Positions 24,911 through 33,937 are shown, numbered from the stretch's first letter. The stretch is DNA of 64,000 nt from Solirubrobacter sp963792915 (GCA_963792915.1 CAWBYD010000003.1:1116001-1180000); one strand, 5' to 3'. Notes: generated from the sequence alone by a model not told the origin. A program made the numbers and translations.

Positions 24911-26498
24911 GCAGGAGGTCGGCCGCGCGCTCGGCGATCATCGTCACCGGCAGGTTCGTGTTCGCGCGTACGAGCGTCGGCATGATCGACGCGTCGACGA
25001 CGCTCAGCCCCTCGACACCGAGCACCGAGCAGCGCGCGTCGACGACGTCGCCGATCCGGCACGTGCAGGCCGGGTGGTAGGTGCCGAAGCTGCGTTCGCT
25101 GACCGTCCGCTCGACCCACGCGCGCGAGGTCATACGCACCTCGTTCACGTCGCCGCCGGCGATCCCGTAGCGCAGCAGCGGGCGGCGCAGCCAGTCCGGA
25201 CCGTCGAGCAGCGCGGCCAGCGCGCGCGTGATTGCGACGTTGACCGGGCCCGGCTCGTTGAGCTTGCGCACGACCTTGCCATAGCCGGCGGCAAACAGCT
25301 CGTGGCGCAGGGGCACGACCGCCTCATGGCGCATCAGCTCGACCGCGGTCGCGAGCCCCTCGACCATCTGCGCGCGGTCGGCCGGGTCGGTGAGCATCTG
25401 GAAGTCGACGTCCGGCGGCACGGCGGGGTCGGCCGCGTTCAGGCGCACGCGGCCGCGCGAGCGGGGGCCGGTGAGGCAGACGCCGAGGCCGGCGACCGAC
25501 TCGCCGAGCCCGTGCCAGGAGGACTTGTTCATCACCAGCACCATCACGTCGCGGCGGCGCAGCCCGGCGTTGAACTGCGGGCGTATCAGCGGCGACTGGC
25601 GCGCGCGCGGCGCGACGTGCGTGGCGAGGTAGACGACCGGGTGGTTCTGGAGGTTCGCCCCCACGCCGTCGAGCGCGGAGACGACCTCGATGCCGAACGA
25701 GCGCAGGTGCGCCTCCGGGCCGACCCCCGATCGCATGAGGATCGTGGGGGAATGGATCGCGCCGCCGCACAGGACGACGTGGCAGGCCCGGCGCACGGCG
25801 CCGCCCTGCAGCGCGACGCCGGTGCAGCGCGCGCGGTCGAACACGAGGCGCTCGACCGTCGTGTCGGTCTCGATCGTGAGGTTCGGGCGCGCCCGGGTCG
25901 CGGCGTCGAGGTACGACGACGCCGACGAGGCACGGCCCGAGAGCCGGTTGCTCATCGGCAGCCGCCCGAAGCCGTCGCGGAAGTCGCCGTTCATGTCGTC
26001 GATCAGCGGGCCGCCGGCTGCCTCGGCGATCGCCTGCACGAACAGCGGCCAGTCCTCCGGCCGGTGGCGGCGGATCGGGACGGGGCCGTCGGCGCCGTGC
26101 AGCTCGCCGCCGAAGTCCCAGTCGGTCTCCAGGCGCCGGAAGTACGGCAGGACGTCCGCCCAGCGCCAGCCGTCGACGTCCCAGCCGTCGTAGTCCTCCG
26201 GCCGCCCGCGCAGCGCGATCATGCCCATCAGGCTCGATCCGCCGCCCATCACGCGTGCCTGCGGGAAGCGGCTCTTGACGCCCGTCGCGCCGGCGGTGAC
26301 GTCGGCCTCGAGGCCCGGCCACATGTAGGCGTCGTTGTAGTAGGAGCGCGGGAACAGGTCCTTGATGTCGTCGGGAACCGCGCCGGGCGGCGTATCCATG
26401 CCCGCCTCGAGCAGGAGCACCTCCGCACCGCCCGCGGAGAGCCGGTTGGCGAGCACGCAGCCCGCGGTCCCGGCCCCGACGATCAGGAAGTCGGTCAC
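24903..26498 (-). CDS. GMC-family FAD alcohol oxidase/dehydrogenase
   Basis: The 531-residue flavoprotein has the N-terminal FAD motif FLIVGAGTAGCVLANRLS, the GMC signature VMGGGSSLMGMI, the second signature GGAIHSPTILMRSGVGP, and the active-site His in GTYHPACTCRIG (His475) with a C-terminal RANTNLPVTMIAE. It should oxidise a primary alcohol, as choline dehydrogenase does. GTG 26498 overlaps the FAD/Fe-S gene stop by 4 bp, so the two form an operon. The acceptor (oxygen or respiratory chain) cannot be told from sequence. Confidence 0.92.
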   Translation of the reverse strand: MTDFLIVGAGTAGCVLANRLSAGGAEVLLLEAGMDTPPGAVPDDIKDLFPRSYYNDAYMWPGLEADVTAGATGVKSRFPQARVMGGGSSLMGMIALRGRPEDYDGWDVDGWRWADVLPYFRRLETDWDFGGELHGADGPVPIRRHRPEDWPLFVQAIAEAAGGPLIDDMNGDFRDGFGRLPMSNRLSGRASSASSYLDAATRARPNLTIETDTTVERLVFDRARCTGVALQGGAVRRACHVVLCGGAIHSPTILMRSGVGPEAHLRSFGIEVVSALDGVGANLQNHPVVYLATHVAPRARQSPLIRPQFNAGLRRRDVMVLVMNKSSWHGLGESVAGLGVCLTGPRSRGRVRLNAADPAVPPDVDFQMLTDPADRAQMVEGLATAVELMRHEAVVPLRHELFAAGYGKVVRKLNEPGPVNVAITRALAALLDGPDWLRRPLLRYGIAGGDVNEVRMTSRAWVERTVSERSFGTYHPACTCRIGDVVDARCSVLGVEGLSVVDASIMPTLVRANTNLPVTMIAERAADLLLS

Positions 26499-29314
26499 GC
26501 CAGCGCCGCCCGGACGAGCTCGGCGGGATGCTGGGCGCGGCGGTCGGTGCCGTGCGCGATCTGCTGGCGGCAGGAGACGCCGGTGGCCGCGAACACCGTG
26601 CCTTCGTCCGCGGCGCGCACGGCGGGGAAGAGGCGCAGGCCGCCGATCTTCATCGAGAGGTCGTAGTGCTCGCGCTCGAACCCGAACGAACCGGCCATCC
26701 CGCAGCAGCCGGCGTCGAGCTCGCTGACCGTCGCCCCCGGGAGGCGCCGCAGGAGATCCATCGTCGCCTTCGTCCCGGTCACGGCCTTTTCGTGGCAGTG
26801 GCCGTGCAGGAGGATCGTGCGCCCGGCGAACGACCCGTCGAGCGCCAGCGACCCGTCGTCGAGCGCCTCGACGAGCAGGTCGGCGACCAGGTGCGCCTGG
26901 TGCGCGACCGCGCGGGCGTCGTCGTCATCGGGCAGCAGGTCGAGGAACTCGTCGCGCAGCGTCAGCAGGCAAGACGGCTCGCAGCCGACGATGGGGACGC
27001 CGCGGCGCGCGGAGGGCGCGAGCTGCGCGACCAGGTCGCGCGCGTTGGCCCGGGCCTGCTCCAGCAGCCCCTTGGACAGGCTCGAGCGCCCGCAGCACCC
27101 GCGCGCCTGCAGGCGCACCTGCCAGCCCGCGGCCTCCAGCAGCTCTACGCACGCGCGGCCGATGGCGGGCTCGGTGAACGTCGTGAACGAGTCGGCGAGG
27201 AACACCGCCTCGCCGCGCGGGAACGGCCCCACGGGCGCGGTCCGCCGCTCGAACCAGCGGATCAGCGTCTCGCGCTCGAACTGCGGCAGCGGGCGCTGCG
27301 GCGCGAGGCCGAGCAGCCGCCGGATCGCCGGCACGCGGCCCGGCAGGTTCGAGAGCGGCGCGGTCGCGGCGCCGAGCCGGTTGAGCCGCCGGATCGCGCC
27401 GAACATGCGTGCGCGCGCCGGCGTCCCGTGGAGCGCGTGGTGATGGGCCAGCGCCTCGCTCTTGAGCGACGCCATGTCGACGCTCAGCGGGCACTCGCTC
27501 TTGCACGCCTTGCACTCGAGGCAGAGGTCGAGGATCTCGTGCAGCCGCTCGTCGCCCAGCGCGGCGTGCGGGTCGGGCTCCGAGAGCGCCTTGACCAGCG
27601 CGTTGGCGCGCCCGCGCGTGGAGTGCTCCTCCTCGCGCGTGGCCATGTAGGACGGGCACATCACGCCCGCGTCGGTCTTGCGGCAGGCGCCGATCCGCAT
27701 GCAGCGGTCCGCCGCGCCGCGCATCCCGTCGGGGAAGTTCAGGTGCGTCCGCAGTGGGGCAGCCGCGGGCAGCACGGGGTCGCGCAGGTGAACGGTCATT
27801 GGCGGCGCGTCGACGATCTTGCCCGGGTTCAGGCGCCCGTCCGGGTCGAAGAGCTGCTTGACCTCGCGCATCGCGCCGTAGAGCTCGTCGCCGAAGATGC
27901 GGCGGTTGAACTCGCTGCGCGCGAGCCCGTCGCCGTGCTCGCTCGAGTTCACGCCGCCGTAGCGCAGCACCAGCTCGAGGATCTCCTCCGCCACGGCCCG
28001 CATCGTCTCGACCTGGGCGGGTTGGCGCAGGTCCACGAAGGGCCGGATGTGCAGGCAGCCCACCGAGCAGTGGCCGTAGAACCCGGCGCGCAGCCCGTGG
28101 CGGTCGAGCACCTGCGAGAACTCCGCGACGTAGGCCGCCAGGCGCTCGGGCGGAACCGCGGTGTCCTCGACGAACGCCAGCGGCCGGCTCGACCCCGAGC
28201 TCGCCGCCATCAGCAGGCCGAGGCTGGCCTTGCGGACCTTCAGCAGCGCGGCGCGGTCACGCGGGTCGGTGGCGCGAAGCGTGTGGTAGCCGTGCCCGTG
28301 GCGCTTCCAGTCGGCCGCGAGGCGCTCGAGCGCCGCCTCCGCCTCCGCCTCCGTGTCGGCGAAGAAGGTCACGAACACCAGCGCGCTGGGCTGGTCGACG
28401 AGGATCTGCGAGAGCCCGGCGAATTCCACGCGCTCGCGCGAGAGGCGCAGGATCGTCTCGTCCATCAGCTCGACCGCCGCCGCGTCGTGGGCCATCGCGT
28501 CGGCGGTGGCGTCGATGGCCTCGGCGGTGGAGCGAAAGTGGCCGACCGCGATCGCCTGTGCCTTGGGGCGCTCGATCAGGTCGACTTCGGCCTCGGTGAC
28601 GAGCACGAGCGTGCCCTCCGAGCCCACGACGAACTTGGCGAGGTCGTGCGGATCGCGCGCCAGCCGATCCAGCCGGTAGCCGCCCGCGTGACGCCAGAAC
28701 TTCGGATGGTCGCGCTCGATCGCCGTGCGGTGGCGCTCCACGAGGGCGGTCAGCTGGGGTTCGAGCTCCGCCCAGCCCGGGGCGAAGCTGGCGCGCCGGC
28801 CATCGGCGAGCACGACGTCGAGCGCGCGCACGTGGTCGATCGTCATTCCGAAGCGGATCGAGTGGCTGCCGGCCGAGTTGTTGCCGATCATCCCGCCGAG
28901 CGTCGCCCGGTTGCTGGTCGAGGTGTCGGCGCCGAACATCAGCCCGTAGGCGTGCGCGCGCTGGTTGAGGTCGTCCTGGACGACGCCGGGCTGGACGCGC
29001 GCGCGGCGCTCGTCGGGGTCGAGCGCGACGATCTGGTTCATGTGGCGCGAGAAGTCGAGAATCACCGCGCGCCCCACCGTCTGGCCCGCCAGGCTCGTCC
29101 CGGCGCCGCGGGCGAGCACGGGCACGCCGAGTTCGCGCGCCGTCTCGACGGCGCCGATCACGTCGTCGGCGTCGCGGGGGAAGGCGACCGCCAGCGGCTC
29201 GATCGCGTACATGCTGGCGTCGGCCGAGAAGAGGCGGCGCGTGTAGGCGTCGGTGCGCACCTCGCCCGCGAGCCGCCTTGCCAGCACCGCACCGATCTCA
29301 GCCGCGTCGGACAC
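26495..29314 (-). CDS. FAD-linked oxidase with Fe-S domain (D-lactate/2-hydroxyacid dehydrogenase type)
   Basis: The 939-residue fusion has an FAD-binding type-4 domain (LGVPVLARGAGTSLAGQ; GADTSTSNRATLGGMIGNN), the FAD-oxidase C-terminal domain (FYGHCSVGCLHIRPF; NSSEHGDG; LFDPDGRLNPGKI), then a ferredoxin-like part (CRKTDAGVMCPSY; CLECKACKSECP) and two CCG Cys-rich repeats (GCCGRSSLSKG; LDAGCCGMAGSFG). It probably oxidises a D-2-hydroxyacid and passes electrons through Fe-S clusters to quinone or another carrier. GTG 29314 has a GGGGAGAG ribosome-binding site, and IclR box 4 lies 23 bp upstream. It is the first gene of the pair with GMC. Confidence 0.92.
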   Translation of the reverse strand: MSDAAEIGAVLARRLAGEVRTDAYTRRLFSADASMYAIEPLAVAFPRDADDVIGAVETARELGVPVLARGAGTSLAGQTVGRAVILDFSRHMNQIVALDPDERRARVQPGVVQDDLNQRAHAYGLMFGADTSTSNRATLGGMIGNNSAGSHSIRFGMTIDHVRALDVVLADGRRASFAPGWAELEPQLTALVERHRTAIERDHPKFWRHAGGYRLDRLARDPHDLAKFVVGSEGTLVLVTEAEVDLIERPKAQAIAVGHFRSTAEAIDATADAMAHDAAAVELMDETILRLSRERVEFAGLSQILVDQPSALVFVTFFADTEAEAEAALERLAADWKRHGHGYHTLRATDPRDRAALLKVRKASLGLLMAASSGSSRPLAFVEDTAVPPERLAAYVAEFSQVLDRHGLRAGFYGHCSVGCLHIRPFVDLRQPAQVETMRAVAEEILELVLRYGGVNSSEHGDGLARSEFNRRIFGDELYGAMREVKQLFDPDGRLNPGKIVDAPPMTVHLRDPVLPAAAPLRTHLNFPDGMRGAADRCMRIGACRKTDAGVMCPSYMATREEEHSTRGRANALVKALSEPDPHAALGDERLHEILDLCLECKACKSECPLSVDMASLKSEALAHHHALHGTPARARMFGAIRRLNRLGAATAPLSNLPGRVPAIRRLLGLAPQRPLPQFERETLIRWFERRTAPVGPFPRGEAVFLADSFTTFTEPAIGRACVELLEAAGWQVRLQARGCCGRSSLSKGLLEQARANARDLVAQLAPSARRGVPIVGCEPSCLLTLRDEFLDLLPDDDDARAVAHQAHLVADLLVEALDDGSLALDGSFAGRTILLHGHCHEKAVTGTKATMDLLRRLPGATVSELDAGCCGMAGSFGFEREHYDLSMKIGGLRLFPAVRAADEGTVFAATGVSCRQQIAHGTDRRAQHPAELVRAALA

Positions 29315-29336
29315 GTCTCTCTCCCCAGCTCGCTCG

Positions 29337-29353
29337 ATTGCGCCTAACGCAAC
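29337..29353. promoter_or_regulatory. Predicted IclR box 4 (one mismatch)
   Basis: ATTGCGCCTAACGCAAC matches GTTGC-N7-GCAAC except the first base. It lies between the divergent FAD oxidase and the aminotransferase remnant. A further half-site GCAAC (29368-29372) abuts the aminotransferase ATG. A TAACCT at 29359-29364 is a possible -10 for a leaderless aminotransferase transcript. Confidence 0.55.
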
Positions 29354-29373
29354 GTGTCTAACCTAGCGCAACC

Positions 29374-30310
29374 ATGCCCCCCGCTGGACGCCCCTTCCTC
29401 CAGATTCCCGGGCCGACGAACGTGCCCGCCTCGGTGCTCGCGGCGATCGCGCGCCCGACCATCGACCACCGCGGGCCGGAGTTCGCGGCGCTGACGCTCG
29501 AGCTGCTGCCGGCGCTGGCGCGGGTGTTCCGGACGAGCGGCCCCGTGGTCGTCTATCCCGGCTCCGGCACGGGGGCCTGGGAGGCCGCGCTCGTCAACAC
29601 GCTGTCGCCCGGCGACACGGTGCTGGCGTCGGACAGCGGGCACTTCGCGACGCTGTGGAGCGCGCTGGCGACCCGGCTGGGACTGCGCGTCGAGCTGCTA
29701 CCGGGCGACTGGCGTCACGGCGTCGACCCCGAGGCGGTGCACCACCGGCTGGTCGGCGATCCGTCGATCAAGGCCGTGATGGTCGTCCACAACGAGACGT
29801 CGACCGGCGTCACGAGCCGCGTCGCCGACGTGCGCGTCGCGATCGACGCGGCCGACCACTCGGCGCTGCTGCTCGTCGACACGATCTCCTCGCTCGCCTC
29901 GATCGACTACCGCCACGACGAGTGGGGCGGATCTTGCGGCCCGCCGAGCCGGCGCCCACCGGCCGCCACGCGCGCCGCCGTGTGGGGCTGGGGACTCGAA
30001 GTGCTATGCGCGGACGAGCCGCGAGTATTCCGGACGTGCTCACCGCGGTGCTGGTTCCCGACGGCGTCGACGCGGACGCGGTACGGCGCACGATCCTCGA
30101 GCGTTTCGGCATGTCGCTCGGCAGTGGGCTCGGGCGGTAGGGCGGGGCGCGTGTTCCGCGATCGGCCACCTCGGCGACTTCAACGACCTCATGCTGGCCG
30201 GGACGCGCGCGGGCGTCGAACTCGGGCTGGCACTCAGCGGCGTGGACATCGAGCGCGGCGGGATGTCGGCCGCGCTCGAGCAGCTCGAAGCCGCCTACGC
30301 CACTGCCTGA
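29374..30310 (+). pseudogene. Class V aminotransferase (serine/alanine-glyoxylate type), broken
   Basis: The N-terminal 190 residues match class V aminotransferases: LQIPGPTNVPASVLAAIARP, VVYPGSGTGAWEAALVNTLS, VHNETSTGVTSRVAD, LLVDTISSLASIDYRHDEWG. The next part should bring the pyridoxal-binding Lys (SQKG-like), but the sequence jumps after HDEWGG to AAVWGWGLEVLCADEP, a loss of roughly 75 codons. Near 30020 the frame shifts to VLTAVLVPDGVDADAVRRTI and GMSLGSGLGR; near 30145 it shifts again to GHLGDFNDLMLAG and ends with TGA 30308-30310. The enzyme cannot be functional as read. The intact ancestor would have handled glyoxylate or a related 2-oxoacid. Confidence 0.85.
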
Positions 30311-30319
30311 GCGAGTCAG

Positions 30320-30347
30320 CGCGCCGCCGCCAGGGCCGCGCGGCGCG
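30320..30347. terminator. Hairpin between convergent aminotransferase remnant and iclR
   Basis: CGCGCCGC (30320-30327) pairs with GCGGCGCG (30340-30347), an 8-bp GC stem with a 12-nt loop and no T-tract. Its position between convergent genes supports a terminator role. Confidence 0.4.
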
Positions 30348-30369
30348 ATCAGCGTCGTGTCGCGGTCGA

Positions 30370-31149
30370 TCAGCGAACCGCGCCGGCCGTCGAATGCCGG
30401 ATCGAGCTCATGGCGTCCATGAGCAGCTCGCCGTAGCGCGCGAGCGTCGCGTCGTCGAGCCGGGTGATCGGAGCTGAGATCGCGACCGCGCCGACGGGCG
30501 AGTCACCAACCCAGGTGGGCGCCGCAACACAGCCGGCACCGGCCACCGTCTCCTCGCTGTCGATCGCCCAGCCACGCTCGCGCGCCACCAGCACGCGCTC
30601 GCGGAGCTCGTCGGCGCTCTGAGGCGCGTGGTCAGTCCCGAGGCTGTAGTCGATGCCGTCGAGTTCGAGATCGAGCTCCGCGTCCGACAACGCCGACAGC
30701 CAGGCCTTCCCGATCGCGGATGCGTGCATCGGGCGCACCGTCCCGATCTGCTCGCGCACCGCGATGCTGTGCGATGAGACATAGAAGCTGACGTGGACCA
30801 TCACGCCGTTGACCGGCGTGGCGAAGATCGTCGACTCGCCGACCTCGTCGCGGATGCGCTCGAGGACCGGGTTGATGAGCTGCTGCCAATCGTGCCGCAG
30901 GCCGGAGGTCATCGGCACGAAGCGCTCCGAAACGACGCTGTAGCGCCGTGTGCGGGGGTCGCGCCGGACGAAGCCGAGCGATTCGAGCTCCTGCAGGAGC
31001 CGCAGGCCGGTGCTCCGATTGACGCCCAGCTTGCCGGCCACATCCGCGGCCGAGGCGGGCGCGAGCGCGAGCACCTCGAGGGTCCGCAGCCCCCGATGCA
31101 GGTGCGATCCGCGTGGACCTTCCTTTGCAGCACGTGCGGCCGGTTGCAT
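30370..31149 (-). CDS. IclR-family transcriptional regulator
   Basis: The 259-residue protein has an N-terminal winged helix (LRTLEVLALAPASAADVAG, then LGVNRSTGLRLLQELESLGF) and the IclR effector domain (GVMVHVSFYVSSHSIAVREQ, RPMHASAIGKAWLSALSD, ARERGWAIDSEETVAGAGCV, VGAVAISAPITRL). ATG 31149 was chosen because the conserved helix starts shortly after it. A predicted operator (31143-31159) covers this codon and the upstream sequence lacks a Shine-Dalgarno, so a leaderless autoregulated transcript is likely. It is the only regulator inside the island and the best candidate to bind all GTTGC-N7-GCAAC boxes. The effector is probably a small organic acid, as in the family. Confidence 0.92.
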   Translation of the reverse strand: MQPAARAAKEGPRGSHLHRGLRTLEVLALAPASAADVAGKLGVNRSTGLRLLQELESLGFVRRDPRTRRYSVVSERFVPMTSGLRHDWQQLINPVLERIRDEVGESTIFATPVNGVMVHVSFYVSSHSIAVREQIGTVRPMHASAIGKAWLSALSDAELDLELDGIDYSLGTDHAPQSADELRERVLVARERGWAIDSEETVAGAGCVAAPTWVGDSPVGAVAISAPITRLDDATLARYGELLMDAMSSIRHSTAGAVR

Positions 31150-31159
31150 GGACCGCAAC
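31143..31159. promoter_or_regulatory. Predicted IclR box 5, overlapping the iclR start codon
   Basis: GTTGCATGGACCGCAAC is a perfect inverted repeat that includes the iclR ATG (CAT on the plus strand). TAACGT on the minus strand just upstream is a possible -10. The placement predicts negative autoregulation. Confidence 0.65.
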
Positions 31160-31201
31160 GTTAGCAGTTGCTCAGGAAGCCCGGTTGCGGGTTGAGGGGA
31201 C

Positions 31202-31218
31202 GTTGTGGTACACACAAC
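31202..31218. promoter_or_regulatory. Predicted IclR box 6 (GTTGT-N7-ACAAC), abutting the FMN oxidase start
   Basis: GTTGTGGTACACACAAC keeps the perfect symmetry of the other boxes with a compensated C/G to T/A change. It ends at the base before ATG 31219. A degenerate second copy (GGTGC-N7-GCAAT) follows at 31221-31237. A possible promoter TTGCGG (31185-31190) to TACACA (31209-31214), 18 bp apart, would be covered by the box and give a nearly leaderless transcript. Confidence 0.55.
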
Positions 31219-32376
31219 ATGGTGCACGTAACGCAATCGACCGCAGGCATCTACAGCGTCGAGGAGATGGCCCGGCGCGCGCGCCGGCGGCTCCCGCGCG
31301 GCGTGTTCGACGCGATCGAGGGCGGTGCCGGCGACGAGCTGACGATGCGTGGAAATCGCGCCGCGCTGCAGAGCCTGTGGCTGCGTCCGCGGGCGCTGGC
31401 CGACGTCTCAGCGCGCGACCTGTCGACCACCGTGCTCGGCACCCCGGTGGCGCTGCCGGTCCTGCTCGCGCCCTGCGGCATGGCGCGGATGGCCCACAGC
31501 GAGGCCGAGCTGGCGGTGGCGCGCGCCGCGGGCCGGGCGGGCACGGTGTTCGCGGTCAGTGGGGCGTCGAGCTACTCGCTGGAGGAGATCGCGGCCGCCG
31601 CGACGGGCCCGCTCTGGTATCAGCTCTATCTCCCGCCTTCGCGCGCGGACGCGCACGCGCTGATCGGGCGGGTCGAGCGCGCGGGGTACGGCGTGCTGTG
31701 CGTGACCGTCGACACCGCGGTCGAGATCACGCGCGAGCGCGACATGCGCAACAAGCTGACGCTCCCGCTGCGGATCACGCCGCAACTGCTGGCGAGCGGC
31801 GCATCTCGGCCGCTATGGGCCAAGGACTTCCTCCTCGGCAATGTGGGGCAGGGGCACAGCATGCATGGCTTCGGCCGTGCGGTCCGCACCGCCTACCAGA
31901 ACCTCGCCGACACGATCGAGAACCTCGTGCCGGTCACCTTCGCCGACATCGCGTGGCTACGCGACCGATGGGGCGGCAAGCTCGTGGTCAAGGGCATCCT
32001 GCGCGGCGACGAGTGCCAGCGGCTGGTCGAACGGGGCGTCGACGGGATCGTCGTCTCCAACCATGGCGGGCGCACGGTGGACAGCGTGCCACCGACGATC
32101 CTCGCGTTGCCCGAGGTGGTCGCGGCAGTTGGAGGGCACGCCGAGGTGTTCGTCGACGGCGGCTTCCGGCGCGGCACCGAGGTCATCAAGGCGCTCGCCC
32201 TCGGCGCTCGCGCCTGCCTCGTCGGCCGGCCCTACATGTACGGCCTCGCCGCACGCGGTGAGGCCGGGGTCGACCGGGTGCTCTCGATCTTCCGCTCAGA
32301 GCTCGAGCGCGCCATGGCGTTGGTCGGCTGCGCGTCGCTCTCAGACATCGACGCGACCCTCGTGCGAGGAGGCTGA
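31219..32376 (+). CDS. FMN-dependent L-2-hydroxyacid oxidase/dehydrogenase
   Basis: The 385-residue protein belongs to the lactate/glycolate oxidase and mandelate dehydrogenase family: RGVFDAIEGGAGDELTMRGN, PVLLAPCGMARMAHSEAELA, LWYQLYLPPS, LCVTVDTAVEITRERDMRNK, the flavin Lys in LVVKGILRGDE, the catalytic base His282 in SNHGGRTVD, and VFVDGGFRRGTEVIKALALG. It converts an (S)-2-hydroxyacid to the 2-oxoacid. The start is directly next to an operator and has no ribosome-binding site at normal distance, hence probably leaderless. It is followed at once by the amidohydrolase gene. Its stereochemical counterpart may be the D-type FAD/Fe-S oxidase across the island. Confidence 0.92.
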   Translation: MVHVTQSTAGIYSVEEMARRARRRLPRGVFDAIEGGAGDELTMRGNRAALQSLWLRPRALADVSARDLSTTVLGTPVALPVLLAPCGMARMAHSEAELAVARAAGRAGTVFAVSGASSYSLEEIAAAATGPLWYQLYLPPSRADAHALIGRVERAGYGVLCVTVDTAVEITRERDMRNKLTLPLRITPQLLASGASRPLWAKDFLLGNVGQGHSMHGFGRAVRTAYQNLADTIENLVPVTFADIAWLRDRWGGKLVVKGILRGDECQRLVERGVDGIVVSNHGGRTVDSVPPTILALPEVVAAVGGHAEVFVDGGFRRGTEVIKALALGARACLVGRPYMYGLAARGEAGVDRVLSIFRSELERAMALVGCASLSDIDATLVRGG

Positions 32377-32377
32377 C

Positions 32378-33892
32378 GTGGACCCACGCTGGTACTACGA
32401 CGTGACCGACGAGGAGGCTGCGCGCACGCTCGCGGTATTGCGCGACGGTGGCCGCCACCGCGTGCTCCTGCGCGGCGCGGCGGTCGTCACCCTCGACCCG
32501 GCGCTCGGTGACTTCAGCGCCGGCGACGTGCTGATCGCCGACGGCCGCATCGAGGCCATCGCCCGCAGGCTCGACGTTCCCGACGCGGTGGCGATCGACA
32601 TGCGCGGGATGGTCGTCGCGCCGGGCCTCGTCGAGGCGCACCGGCACTGCTGGCAGAACCAGTTCCGGCGGCTGATCGCGGACGCCACGCTGCTCGACTA
32701 CGCGGCCACGACGCACGCGGGGATGGCGCAGAGCTACCTGCCCGAGGACATCTACGCGGGCTGCATCGCCAGCGCGCTGGCGATGCTCGACGGCGGCGTC
32801 ACGTCCGTCCTGGACTTCTGCCACAACTCGCGCACTGCGGCGCACTCGGATGCCGCGTTCCGCGCCTATCGCGACGCCGGGATGCGGGCCGTCCACATTC
32901 ACGCGCCGCCGAGCGTCGGCGACTGGGACCATCAATGGCCCGCCGACATCGAGCGGCTCGACGAGGCCTACTGCCGCGCGCCCGGCTCGCTGACCACCGT
33001 CCGGCTCGGCGTCGACGTCACGATGACCGGCCGCCCACCGCTCGCCGAGCTGGTGCACTACGCGCGCGAGCGCGGGTTCGGCGTCACGATGGACGCGATC
33101 ATCGGCACGGTCGCCTCCGCCGAGATCGAGGACCTCGCGGCCGCCGGCGCCCTCGGCCCGGACGTCGCGCTGATCCACTGCACCGACCTCACCGACAGCG
33201 CCTGGAAGCGGATCGCCGCCTGGGGCACGCATGTCACGCTCGCCACCACGTCCGACCAGCAGATCGGGATCGGCAGCGGCCGTCCTCCGATCCAGACGGT
33301 GCTCGATCTCGGGCTACGCCCGAGCCTCAGCGCCGACGTCGAGATCGCGCTCGCGGGCGACCTCTTCACGCAGATGCGCGCGACGCTCGCGACGCAGCGG
33401 ATGCAGGTCAACACGCGGGTGTTCGAGGGAGACCGCGAGCCGCCCGCCTTCATCTCCAACCGCGACGTGCTTGAGTTCACCACCATCGAGGGGGCGCGCG
33501 CGATCGGCCTCGCCGACCGCATCGGGACCCTCACGCCGGGCAAGGACGCCGACCTGATCGCCGTCCGCGGCGAGGACATCAACAACCTCCCGCTCAACAA
33601 CGCGATCGGCACGATCGTCCAGGGCACCGACCCTCGCAATATCGACCTCGTGCTGGTCGCCGGTACGGTCCGCAAGTGGCGCGGAGAACTGCTGGACACC
33701 GACCTCGCAGCAGTCCGGCGCCTCGTCCACGCATCGCGCGACCGCATCGCCGAGCTGGCCGGCTTCAACCTCGACCCGATCGATCCTCGCGGCGGCAGCT
33801 CGCTGGATGGCGAGTTCGGCGCCGGGCTAGCCGTGCGGCTCGGCGCGACGCTCAGCGCCGGCGTCTCGCCCGCTCACCATCATCACGGCTGA
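32378..33892 (+). CDS. Amidohydrolase-superfamily protein (ATZ/TRZ-like deaminase/hydrolase)
   Basis: The 504-residue metal-dependent hydrolase has the small beta-sandwich start (LLRGAAVVTLDPALGDFSAG, DMRGMVVAPGLVEAHRH), a metal site HxH (His88, His90), LIHCTDL with a third His, PSLSADVEIA with the catalytic Asp, and the closing FTTIEGARAIGLADRIGTLT and GKDADLIAV. The likely role is hydrolysis of a C-N bond (deamination, hydantoin or amide ring opening). GTG 32378 has a strong GAGGAGG site overlapping the end of the FMN oxidase gene. The C terminus ends in a natural HHHH stretch. The substrate is not known. Confidence 0.88.
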   Translation: MDPRWYYDVTDEEAARTLAVLRDGGRHRVLLRGAAVVTLDPALGDFSAGDVLIADGRIEAIARRLDVPDAVAIDMRGMVVAPGLVEAHRHCWQNQFRRLIADATLLDYAATTHAGMAQSYLPEDIYAGCIASALAMLDGGVTSVLDFCHNSRTAAHSDAAFRAYRDAGMRAVHIHAPPSVGDWDHQWPADIERLDEAYCRAPGSLTTVRLGVDVTMTGRPPLAELVHYARERGFGVTMDAIIGTVASAEIEDLAAAGALGPDVALIHCTDLTDSAWKRIAAWGTHVTLATTSDQQIGIGSGRPPIQTVLDLGLRPSLSADVEIALAGDLFTQMRATLATQRMQVNTRVFEGDREPPAFISNRDVLEFTTIEGARAIGLADRIGTLTPGKDADLIAVRGEDINNLPLNNAIGTIVQGTDPRNIDLVLVAGTVRKWRGELLDTDLAAVRRLVHASRDRIAELAGFNLDPIDPRGGSSLDGEFGAGLAVRLGATLSAGVSPAHHHHG

Positions 33893-33937
33893 CGTTCAAG
33901 CGCTGCATGCCAGGTGCAGCCACCTGCTTCTCGACCA

